NCBI GenBank assembly: GCA_934339365.1
Contig: CAKRHW010000034.1
Span: forward strand, 1-5,956
Source of the DNA: an uncultured Lachnospiraceae bacterium
Lineage (GTDB): Bacteria; Bacillota; Clostridia; Lachnospirales; Lachnospiraceae
Direction of reading: 5' to 3'
DNA length: 5,956 bases
Numbering within the stretch: the stretch's first letter is position 1; each line of letters starts with the position of its first letter. Of the stretch, positions 1 through 5,479 are shown piece by piece. Below the pieces are notes generated by a model, which was not told the origin of the DNA, did not search any database, and saw only the letters and a program-made list of their open reading frames with translations. The translations under genes and the position numbers were made by a program.

Positions 1-192
1 TCTTCGTCTGGAAGAAAAGATCGGCAGCAGAATATCTGTATAACAACGGTCATCGTAACTTCCCACCAGCATATTCTGATGAAAAACAATGGTATCATAA
101 AAAAAAGAGCTGTGCTCATCCGACATGATAGCATGAAGGACGTTGGGCTGGATCAGAAAGAAAAGTGCATTATCACATGAAATATTTATAAT
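1..192 (-). pseudogene. AraC-family regulator remnant, 5'-truncated, runs off the left edge
   Basis: An open minus-strand frame of 64 codons runs from a TAA at 193-195 to the window edge and has no usable start codon before an internal Met. It contains the string ALFFLIQPNVLHAIM, followed by FFYDTIVF and GSYDDRCYTD. This resembles the second half of the N-terminal cupin sensor domain of AraC-type regulators, where a 'FFIQPN-LH' strand is typical. About 50 N-terminal residues expected of such a protein are missing, and the C-terminal HTH pair would lie outside the window. The similarity fades at about 165-177, directly beside the MazG stop codon at 186, so this looks like a gene cut by arrival of the upstream operon. 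The family call rests on remembered motif similarity; that the frame is open and lacks a start is seen directly. Confidence 0.65.
166..178. repeat. Left copy of a 12-13 bp direct repeat
   Basis: TGCATTATCACAT lies at the boundary between the MazG gene and the AraC remnant. It matches TGCATTTCACAT at 5474-5485 except for one inserted base. It may mark a recombination end, but it is short enough that chance is possible. Confidence 0.35.
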
Positions 193-518
193 TTACTATA
201 CTTATCGCTCTTCCCTTTTGCCTTTTCGACCGGATATTTCTCGTTGTTAATTCTTATTTTTTCCTGTACTATTTCATCTATATCCAATCCACAAGCATCA
301 GCCATAAGTACGCAGTAATTGATTACATCGGCAAGCTCCTCTTTAATCTTATCCTGCTTTCGCTCGCAAGAAGTATCAGAACCGCTCCACTGAAATACCT
401 CTAATAGTTCTGCTGCCTCCAAAGAAATAGAAATTGCCAAATCTTTAGGATTGTGAAATTGTTTCCAGTCACGATCATCTCTAAATTTTAGAATCTGATT
501 AATTGTTTCCTGTGTCAT
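186..518 (-). CDS. MazG-like nucleotide pyrophosphohydrolase
   Basis: A 110-residue all-alpha NTP pyrophosphohydrolase, expected to convert (d)NTPs to (d)NMP plus pyrophosphate with Mg2+ in the cytosol. It carries the signature FRDDRDWKQFHNPKDLA (about residues 12-28), the metal-binding ExxE at E34/E37 and ExxD at E61/D64 (EELADV). It is a complete single-domain protein of normal length for the compact MazG/dCTPase-like group. I start it at the ATG at 518 rather than the GTG at 530, because GAGGA (528-524) lies 5 nt upstream and family members usually begin a few residues before 'FRDDRDW'. The start lies 20 nt inside the end of the helicase gene, so translation is probably coupled. It is the last gene of the five-gene operon. 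The substrate cannot be told from sequence: dNTPs, damaged nucleotides or (p)ppGpp are all possible. Confidence 0.9.
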   Translation of the reverse strand: MTQETINQILKFRDDRDWKQFHNPKDLAISISLEAAELLEVFQWSGSDTSCERKQDKIKEELADVINYCVLMADACGLDIDEIVQEKIRINNEKYPVEKAKGKSDKYSKL

Positions 519-2394
519 TCTTATCCTCACTTTTTAATCTTTCTTTTAAATATGCCGCCAGTTCACTATCTGTACAATATACATAGCATCCCTTCATTCC
601 TCTGGTCATTAAGGTTCGATATGTATTCTTTATGATTTCGTCTGCTAATTGACTTGCCTTTTCAGGATCATCTTTTGCCAAACCTTTTATTCCCTTCATA
701 GATTGGTCTGTTTTTGCACGTTTTGAATAGTCTGTAACGATTTCTCCATTCTCATATCTCATATCATCACCGATTATTACGCCTACATAATCAAATTCCA
801 ATCCCTGAGAAGTATGAATGCATCCTGCCTCATGTACTGAATCTGGATTAATTGCAAATGCATCTCCACCATCTAAATTCCAACTTATACCATAATCTCC
901 AATCTTTATATCATGATAATTCACATCATTACGTGTATCTTTTGGCCAATTCCAACAGTATCCAGCTAAAATACGCGCTCTGTTTCTAATTCTATTTTTT
1001 TCTATTACTATATGTTCCATTTCTTTTGGGGAATCACATATTCGAATGTCATAGTCAATTCCTTCTAAATCATAGTTAGAAGTATTACGAATTTGCAATA
1101 CATCATCAATCCATGCAAGGTATCCATCCGATCCGTTACATCTAAATTGCGAAACGAGCTCCATTTTTATTACTTCAGAATTTTCTCTTTCTGCCCATTT
1201 TTCAATTTCTGCTATGCTTCCGATATCGCTGGTGGTAACTCTTTGACTTTCATCAATAAAAAATACACTACACCGCGACGCGTGAATAATCTCCTTAATC
1301 TGATTTTCTCCCATATTTTGAAACATACCGGACTTTTCATTTAATCTGTGTGCTTCATCAGCTAAAATGGTACCCACAGAATTCATCGGTGCTTCTGTGT
1401 AGCAACCAGATCCTTTAAATAGGTTATCCACACTACTTTTCTTCATTGTCCCCTTTAGTTTATATCCATAAACAGTTCTAGGGGCCGCATTTTTCGAAAC
1501 ATATTGTACAAACTGATTTCTTTTAGTAAGCTCTGCTAATAAATTAATTGCAACAACTGTTTTCCCTGTACCCGGTCCCCCTTCAACAATAATAGTCCTT
1601 TTCTTACCATCCTTTTGGCATTTTGTTGAAAGGCTTAATATGTTTTCATAGACGACCTTTTGCTCGTCCAACATTATGAATTCTTTGTTTCCTTTAAGCA
1701 TTCCACTAATAGAATCCTGCAATTGTTTCGATGGTCTAATTTTTCCATGCTCAATTTTTACCAAGGTATCCTCATTGTCTCCAGTTATTATACTTTTCTT
1801 AATGAAGTTCCTTAATGCATCTCTCTGTCCATAAGTAAATGCCGGTGCATCGGCTAATACTTCTTTATACTGTTTCGCATCCAACGGATCATTCTCTACT
1901 CTTGGATAATTATGTAGATATGCACACGGATGTAGTTCAATATCTGCATCTTGAACATATTCATTATAATCTTTTATTAACGCAGCATAAGACCATGCCT
2001 GATAACTTGGATGTACTACTCTTCTGTTTGCTCCTCCTGTAAAAGTTTCAACAATCGCTTCCTGTCCCTCGATAGCCTGCAATTTTTCCCATTGCTTCAG
2101 TTCCACAATAATAACATTTCCTTTATTATCTTTCCCATATCCGGAAATCAGGAAATCAACTCTCTTGGATGTTTGAGGAATATTGTATTCTATTGCAACC
2201 CCAACATCAGAAGGTATATTAGAATCATTCAAAGTAATGTACATTTCCTTTAGAGAATTTCTCCAGGAATTGAGTTCGCTTAATCCGGTGCTACGATTCA
2301 TTTTATTCTTTATTGCATCATACAATTTTGTCTCCAAAACATCATTTTCTGTATCTGACATAAAGTCTGACTTTAATCCATTGTATATTAACAT
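499..2394 (-). CDS. PD-(D/E)XK nuclease-DUF2075 (Schlafen-type) SF1 helicase fusion
   Basis: A 631-residue two-part protein. The N-terminal region holds a PD-(D/E)XK-like core: E69, D80 (KRVDFLISG), then E98-x-K100 (VIIVELKQW), followed by HPSYQAWSY (128-136). The C-terminal part is a DUF2075 (COG3410-type) superfamily 1 helicase, related to the helicase domain of Schlafen proteins. It has Walker A GGPGTGKT (272-279), Walker B LADEAH (344-349), FFIDESQR (378-385), SQFRCNG (415-421), HTSQGLEFD (527-535) and YRTLMTRGMKG (592-602), so every helicase motif looks intact. It probably uses ATP to move on DNA or RNA and may cut it. The ATG at 2394 has GGGAG 8 nt upstream, which supports the full N-terminus over Met12. 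It starts 28 nt after the PIN gene and overlaps the MazG gene by 20 nt. Nuclease activity is inferred from the motif alone. Confidence 0.9.
   Translation of the reverse strand: MLIYNGLKSDFMSDTENDVLETKLYDAIKNKMNRSTGLSELNSWRNSLKEMYITLNDSNIPSDVGVAIEYNIPQTSKRVDFLISGYGKDNKGNVIIVELKQWEKLQAIEGQEAIVETFTGGANRRVVHPSYQAWSYAALIKDYNEYVQDADIELHPCAYLHNYPRVENDPLDAKQYKEVLADAPAFTYGQRDALRNFIKKSIITGDNEDTLVKIEHGKIRPSKQLQDSISGMLKGNKEFIMLDEQKVVYENILSLSTKCQKDGKKRTIIVEGGPGTGKTVVAINLLAELTKRNQFVQYVSKNAAPRTVYGYKLKGTMKKSSVDNLFKGSGCYTEAPMNSVGTILADEAHRLNEKSGMFQNMGENQIKEIIHASRCSVFFIDESQRVTTSDIGSIAEIEKWAERENSEVIKMELVSQFRCNGSDGYLAWIDDVLQIRNTSNYDLEGIDYDIRICDSPKEMEHIVIEKNRIRNRARILAGYCWNWPKDTRNDVNYHDIKIGDYGISWNLDGGDAFAINPDSVHEAGCIHTSQGLEFDYVGVIIGDDMRYENGEIVTDYSKRAKTDQSMKGIKGLAKDDPEKASQLADEIIKNTYRTLMTRGMKGCYVYCTDSELAAYLKERLKSEDKNDTGNN
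524..528 (-). promoter_or_regulatory. Ribosome binding site deciding the MazG start
   Basis: GAGGA on the minus strand, 5 nt before the ATG at 518 and inside the last codons of the helicase gene. It overlaps the alternative GTG at 530 (bases 530-528), so that GTG is unlikely to be the start. Confidence 0.6.
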
Positions 2395-2402
2395 TCACTC
2401 AT

Positions 2403-2408
2403 CTCCCT
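2403..2408 (-). promoter_or_regulatory. Ribosome binding site of the helicase gene
   Basis: AGGGAG on the minus strand, 8 nt before the ATG at 2394, in the 28-nt gap after the PIN gene. I see no promoter or terminator in this gap, so read-through from the upstream genes is expected. Confidence 0.65.
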
Positions 2409-2422
2409 TTCCGCAATTTATA

Positions 2423-3232
2423 TTATATGTACCTCAAATTACCCGTCTTCATTTCTTTAATTTTGCCGTCAAATATTTCATCAAACACCTGCTCGCAAGG
2501 TATCTTACACATTCTCCTTTCTTTTGATGTATCTTGTACTCGAAAGGTCTTTTGGTCTTTTCCTAAACATCTGCTCATATAGGATTGGATATATGGCTCT
2601 GCATCTTCTCTTGAAAATCCGATTTCATTTTTCAGCCTCACAAAGGAAGACAATACACTAATGCATCTGGCACCGCCAATGCTAACCACGCCATTTCTTG
2701 CATTCTTATCATCCGAACAAAAAACGTAGATTTGTGCCCCATGCTTTATATTCAATACTTGCAGTAAGACATATGACTTTAATTCTCCAAGATTTTGTCC
2801 TTCACCAATCGTATCGCAATCAACTTGTAACTGTCTCATAAATTCTTCTCTGCTTACACATAGGCAATCTATTTTAGAAATCAAAAGAAACTTCTCTTCA
2901 AAATATCCTTCTTTATATGCATCACAAGCATTTTTTAACATTTCTGCATAAACACTGATAGCCAAATCCCCATAGATTTTAGAAAGCTCGTCCAATATCA
3001 TTTCGTCATCATACATACAGATGGCTTTTTCCGTAACCTTCGCCTCGAACCATTCCGGTGCTCCGGCGATATTATGCCGCAACAACTCCACAGAAATCTG
3101 TTTATGACAATAAAATGTATAGTTTGGTATAGACATAATTTTATCAATTAGCTTGTTCTGTTCATCCTTGCGTATCAAATGCATCTTAGATATAAAGTCA
3201 GTATCCAGCAAGGCATATTTCACATCTGCCAT
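2423..3232 (-). CDS. PIN-domain nuclease-like protein
   Basis: A 269-residue protein whose acidic residues fit a PIN-like RNase fold. The N-terminal strand ALLDTDF has D10 (with D12 close by), E49 follows in ISVELLRH, E150 in LGELKSYVLLQ, and D174/D175 in YVFCSDDKNAR. The order (strand-Asp, Glu, Glu in a helix, strand-Asp-Asp) is that of PIN domains, which cut RNA using Mg2+ or Mn2+. It is about twice as long as VapC toxins: a helical insert (about 60-140) and a 75-residue C-terminal extension are extra. It starts 9 nt after the ImmA-like gene, with GGTGAG before the ATG. It may be an RNase toxin or effector held in check by the Xre/ImmA pair. I saw no adjacent small VapB-type antitoxin. The fold call comes from the motif pattern, so a related nuclease fold is possible. 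Confidence 0.65.
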   Translation of the reverse strand: MADVKYALLDTDFISKMHLIRKDEQNKLIDKIMSIPNYTFYCHKQISVELLRHNIAGAPEWFEAKVTEKAICMYDDEMILDELSKIYGDLAISVYAEMLKNACDAYKEGYFEEKFLLISKIDCLCVSREEFMRQLQVDCDTIGEGQNLGELKSYVLLQVLNIKHGAQIYVFCSDDKNARNGVVSIGGARCISVLSSFVRLKNEIGFSREDAEPYIQSYMSRCLGKDQKTFRVQDTSKERRMCKIPCEQVFDEIFDGKIKEMKTGNLRYI

Positions 3233-3241
3233 ATACTCACC

Positions 3242-4063
3242 TTATTTTCGTCCCCGAAATTCCTTTCCGATTTTTTCCAAGTATTCTTTGTCAGATGCTT
3301 CTCTACTGTCCACAAGTAATTCCTGCTCAGAATTAAAAGCCAGATTATCTAACAAACTTCCATAACGAAGCAGATGACCACTATTCTGCTGCCACTGCTC
3401 TGCTTTCCCGGTTAATTCAATTCTAATAGCAATATGATTACTATCCTCCTGTAAAAGCTTTCTTGCTTTTTCCACAGTAATTAAACCACTTTCTGCTAAA
3501 CGTAACACAACCGCTTTATAGGGAAGTGCAAACAAGTCCATAAGAATAAGCACATCATCAATGCTCATATCATCCTTTGAAATCCCAAACATCTTAAACT
3601 GCTCAATCAAACTTGAATCAGGCATCAACAGTAAACCAGCAAAGGCATTTGCTTCCAGATCTTCTTGAGATGCGGCTGCCTCGTCGAATGTCTTTGAGTC
3701 CAACAAGGAACCTGCTGTAATTGTGCTGGTATTAATATCTTCCGCGTAACAATGAATATGATACAATTCATGTGCCGTTGCAAAAATCTGTTTACACATT
3801 GGGAGTTCTGTATTCACACACAAGAAAATAGTGCCCTTCTTTACGAATGTGAAAGCCCACAATTCATCATCTTTGAATGGATAACGAAGCACTTCAAGCG
3901 GAAGTTCTCTTTTTCGTGCATAATTCGAAACAATACCAAATATGGATTCTCTAAGGATAGTGTTTCCACAGTAGTTCGCTGCAAAGGCCTTTGACAATTC
4001 ATTTATTCTTTCAAACTGTTTGATTTGCTTATAAAATAAGCTTTCATTCAATACGTCTCCCAT
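3242..4063 (-). CDS. ImmA/IrrE-family zinc metallopeptidase
   Basis: A 273-residue COG2856-type protease. The zinc site is HELYH at 98-102 (H98, E99, H102), in the context FATAHELYHIHC. The matching downstream helix is EDLEANAFAGLLLMP (134-148), with E137 the likely third ligand; this spacing and the 'EANAFA..LLMP' string are diagnostic. Known members cleave a partner Xre repressor (ImmA on ImmR in ICEBs1; IrrE/PprI on DdrO in Deinococcus). The start ATG at 4063 overlaps the repressor stop as TAATG, with GGGAGG just upstream, so the two proteins are probably made in fixed ratio. The C-terminal part (about 150-273) is helical with no motif I recognise and may sense the inducing signal. Expected substrate: the Xre protein encoded directly upstream. 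Confidence 0.92.
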   Translation of the reverse strand: MGDVLNESLFYKQIKQFERINELSKAFAANYCGNTILRESIFGIVSNYARKRELPLEVLRYPFKDDELWAFTFVKKGTIFLCVNTELPMCKQIFATAHELYHIHCYAEDINTSTITAGSLLDSKTFDEAAASQEDLEANAFAGLLLMPDSSLIEQFKMFGISKDDMSIDDVLILMDLFALPYKAVVLRLAESGLITVEKARKLLQEDSNHIAIRIELTGKAEQWQQNSGHLLRYGSLLDNLAFNSEQELLVDSREASDKEYLEKIGKEFRGRK

Positions 4064-4437
4064 TATGCCTCCCAGGATTCCATCATTGCCGTACCATTTT
4101 CTCTCACTTTTCTATGGAACAAAATCATATCAGAAAGTCTATCCGCTATCTGCAAGGCCTCTTTCGCCTGCTCAGAATCAACCTTTCCCATAAATGCATG
4201 TACTATGTCTGTATCAACTGAATCCTGACAAATCTTTGTCAGTTCCTCCATCTTAACACCAAGGAACTCCGCAATTTGCTTCAGTTCTATTGCATTAATC
4301 ATTCTTGAACCGTTAAGCATTTTGCTTATTGTCTGCTTGTTTGTCTGTAGTGCTTCTGCCAAATCTATCTGCTTTCTATTTTGCTGTTTCAGGATCGCTA
4401 CAATATTGGCGGCAATCATTGCATTTTTATCAACCAT
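4063..4437 (-). CDS. Xre/Cro-CI-type transcriptional repressor
   Basis: A 124-residue DNA-binding protein with a classic Xre helix-turn-helix at about residues 23-48 (QIDLAEALQTNKQTISKMLNG), followed by the usual IELKQIAEFLGV helices to about residue 60. The tail (66-124) is a helical linker and probable dimerisation region; in ImmR/DdrO-type repressors the C-terminal part is where the partner protease cuts. I start it at the ATG at 4437: GGAGGG lies 7 nt upstream, while the longer TTG start at 4452 would sit on top of that ribosome binding site. It is the first gene of the operon and is followed by the ImmA-like protease with a 1-nt overlap. It probably represses its own promoter through the inverted repeat at 4481-4501. 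It could also act as an antitoxin; the sequence does not settle this. Confidence 0.9.
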   Translation of the reverse strand: MVDKNAMIAANIVAILKQQNRKQIDLAEALQTNKQTISKMLNGSRMINAIELKQIAEFLGVKMEELTKICQDSVDTDIVHAFMGKVDSEQAKEALQIADRLSDMILFHRKVRENGTAMMESWEA

Positions 4438-4444
4438 CTCAAAA

Positions 4445-4450
4445 CCCTCC
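4445..4450 (-). promoter_or_regulatory. Ribosome binding site deciding the Xre start
   Basis: GGAGGG on the minus strand, 7 nt before the ATG at 4437. The upstream in-frame TTG at 4452 runs into this site, which argues for the shorter 124-residue protein. Confidence 0.8.
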
Positions 4451-4480
4451 AATCAACGTAAAATCTTCGTTTTCAATTCC

Positions 4481-4501
4481 ATTATATTCTTCGAATATTA
4501 T
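4481..4501 (-). promoter_or_regulatory. Probable Xre operator overlapping the -10 box
   Basis: ATTATATTC-TTC-GAATATTAT on the plus strand is an inverted repeat with 9-bp arms, one mismatched pair and a 3-nt centre. It covers the -10 hexamer and most of the spacer, so a bound Xre dimer would block RNA polymerase. This fits autorepression. That Xre binds here is inferred from position and symmetry. Confidence 0.6.
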
Positions 4502-4509
4502 TCAGTCAA
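4481..4509 (-). promoter_or_regulatory. Sigma-A-type promoter of the five-gene operon
   Basis: On the minus strand, TTGACT (4509-4504) and TATAAT (4486-4481) are separated by exactly 17 nt, giving 11 of 12 consensus positions. Transcription would start near 4474, leaving a leader of about 37 nt before the Xre ATG. It is the best promoter I could see for the operon; the gaps inside the operon are too short to suggest others. Confidence 0.8.
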
Positions 4510-4629
4510 CAATATAGTTACTATTTCCTCGGTTTGTATTCATAATGTTTCTGATTTGGACACCAATATATTAAATGATAACCGTGTTACTCCTACTTTA
4601 CTCTATCAGAAACGATGTTCCTCCCTCTC

Positions 4630-4716
4630 CTAAAATTGGTATACAAATTTATAAACAGTTTTTCCGTTTCTATTTCTCATTTCATGACAATTTACTGCTG
4701 TATTAATATGTTCCAT
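4630..4716 (-). CDS. Candidate 28-residue peptide, unknown function
   Basis: An ATG-initiated ORF of 28 codons that begins MEHINTAVNCHEM and ends NGKTVYKFVYQF. The composition is not low-complexity: it is basic in the middle and aromatic at the C-terminus. I do not recognise it. The ribosome binding site is weak, but a 12-codon ORF with a strong AGAGGGG site starts upstream at 4741 and overlaps it, so coupled translation is possible. The stop codon is followed at once by a GGGAGG-like run that leads nowhere. It may be a leader peptide, a gene remnant or chance. Confidence 0.2.
   Translation of the reverse strand: MEHINTAVNCHEMRNRNGKTVYKFVYQF
4633..4650. repeat. 18-bp near-perfect palindrome
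   Basis: AAATTGGTATACAAATTT is symmetric about GTATAC with one mismatched pair. It lies in the spacer upstream of the operon promoter and could be a second operator or a recombination site. In AT-rich DNA such a palindrome can also arise by chance. Confidence 0.35.
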
Positions 4717-4775
4717 ATTCGGTTTTCATTATCCTATCCATTGTAATATCCCCTCTTATGTTGAACGCATAGTCC

Positions 4776-5045
4776 CTATTCTATTAGCCCATGTTTTTTC
4801 AATCTGAAACGTATAGCACCATTTATACGATCATGAATCTTTGCTATCTCAGAAATCTTCATTCCGGAGCCATACTCTTCATCAAGCTGATTATCCTCTT
4901 CCTCTATCCATGAGGCTCCGGTTCCATCTGGTCTGTTCATCTTGCTGTAGTGCTCTACCCTGTCAGGTGATGTCCTATGTATATTCTCTGCATCATCATC
5001 TTCCTTAATGCCTGTAACTGCCTCGGGATTTTCATTACTTACCAT
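4776..5045 (-). CDS. Small HTH (Myb/homeodomain-like) protein
   Basis: An 89-residue protein. The first 40 residues are acidic and probably disordered; the remainder is a small helical DNA-binding unit. It holds SWIEEEDNQLDEEY (45-58), then ISEIAKIHDRINGAIRFRLKKHGLI (64-88), the pattern 'W-x-EEE-x-x-L ... IAxxHxRxxGAIRxRLKKLGL'. That pattern is common as a C-terminal tail of helicases and other DNA enzymes in Firmicutes. The ATG at 5045 overlaps the end of the PLD frame by 7 nt, with AGGA directly before the ATG and so poorly spaced. It may therefore be a partner of the PLD protein, or the detached tail of a larger enzyme. With the PLD gene broken, it may no longer function. Confidence 0.55.
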   Translation of the reverse strand: MVSNENPEAVTGIKEDDDAENIHRTSPDRVEHYSKMNRPDGTGASWIEEEDNQLDEEYGSGMKISEIAKIHDRINGAIRFRLKKHGLIE

Positions 5046-5479
5046 TCCTGCAGTTCTGCTTCAGAGCCAAATGTCATCTCAAGAAGCTCTGCTGCGATAT
5101 CTTTACTGCATACCCGCATCAGATTGTCCTCAGCATCTTCCTTTGACAGCAGGTTCACACTTCCATACCAGACAATCTCATTATCGATTACGGCATAATG
5201 CTCACAAGATTCTTCCACAAGCCTGATCTCAAAACCTGCTTTACGAAGTCTCTCCATAAGCTCCATCCGGACATCATCTTTGCCATATTTATAGGCATCA
5301 GGATGCCATGTAACAATTGTAACCTTGACTCCCAACTCCCGCCGCTTTCCAAGCATGTTTATAATGCGATCCACTTTTTGATTATTTAACCTTGGGCTTG
5401 ATACAACGACCGCTGAATTTGCCTCCTCAAGATCCTTCCAATAAGTTTCTGCATAGTTTTCTATATCATAGATTGCATT
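5039..5479 (-). pseudogene. PLD-type nuclease domain fragment, N-terminus missing
   Basis: The frame is open for 146 codons from a TGA at 5480-5482 down to TAA at 5039. It reads as a complete PLD-like domain from its first residues (NAIYDIENYAETYWKDL, then AVVVSSPRL) to HYAVIDNEIVWYGSVN and NLMRV near the end. Such domains usually sit at the C-terminus of DEAD/DEAH helicases, including those near AEP-type primases. The only possible starts are internal: GTG at 5374 would remove the first 35 residues, including the SSP strand, and has no good ribosome binding site. The HxK pair of the HKD site reads C-E-H (57-59 counted from the GTG), while the Asp (D64) and GSxN (71-74) remain, so even the intact protein may have been unusual or inactive. 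The front end is lost exactly where the MarR gene ends. Confidence 0.7.

Larger units (their letters stand above)
4510..4775. other. Intergenic spacer with no clear gene
   Basis: This AT-rich stretch between the small HTH gene and the operon promoter has no ORF above 30 codons that looks coding on the minus strand; the longer plus-strand frame that crosses it is a shadow of the Xre gene. It contains a 28-codon candidate ORF (4716-4630), a 12-codon ORF (4741-4703) behind AGAGGGG (4756-4750), an 18-bp near-palindrome at 4633-4650, and GGGAGG-like purine runs just after the 28-codon ORF that have no start codon behind them. This looks like decayed leader or mobile-element sequence. I see no tRNA, strong terminator or riboswitch. 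Confidence 0.5.

Noticed and set aside
99..117. GAGC-ACA-GCTC hairpin followed by eight U on the minus strand, as a terminator of the operon
   Set aside because: The stem is only 4 bp and it lies inside the AraC frame, where it encodes HSSFF. It might weakly terminate, but I would not annotate it.
1..180. Plus-strand open frame of 59 codons at the left edge
   Set aside because: The minus-strand frame over the same bases reads as an AraC cupin domain; the plus frame has no such pattern and ends at a TGA at 178-180.
2011..2527. Plus-strand ORFs (80 and 114 codons) opposite the helicase and PIN genes
   Set aside because: Rich in Phe, Ser and Leu, as expected from the complement of AT-rich coding DNA; they overlap strong minus-strand genes and have no motif.
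4438..4452. TTG start giving a 129-residue Xre protein
   Set aside because: The TTG overlaps the GGAGGG site that serves the ATG at 4437; the extra five residues (LEGFE-like) have no family support.
4547..4613. 9-bp inverted repeat (GTTTCTGAT / ATCAGAAAC) with a 49-nt loop
   Set aside because: The long loop, lack of extension of the arms and AT-rich setting make a chance match reasonable; no T-run or start codon gives it a role.
4322..4633. 103-codon plus-strand ORF across the Xre start and spacer
   Set aside because: Cys/Ser/Ile-rich translation opposite a clear Xre gene, no ribosome binding site that stands out, and no recognisable domain; it is a shadow frame.
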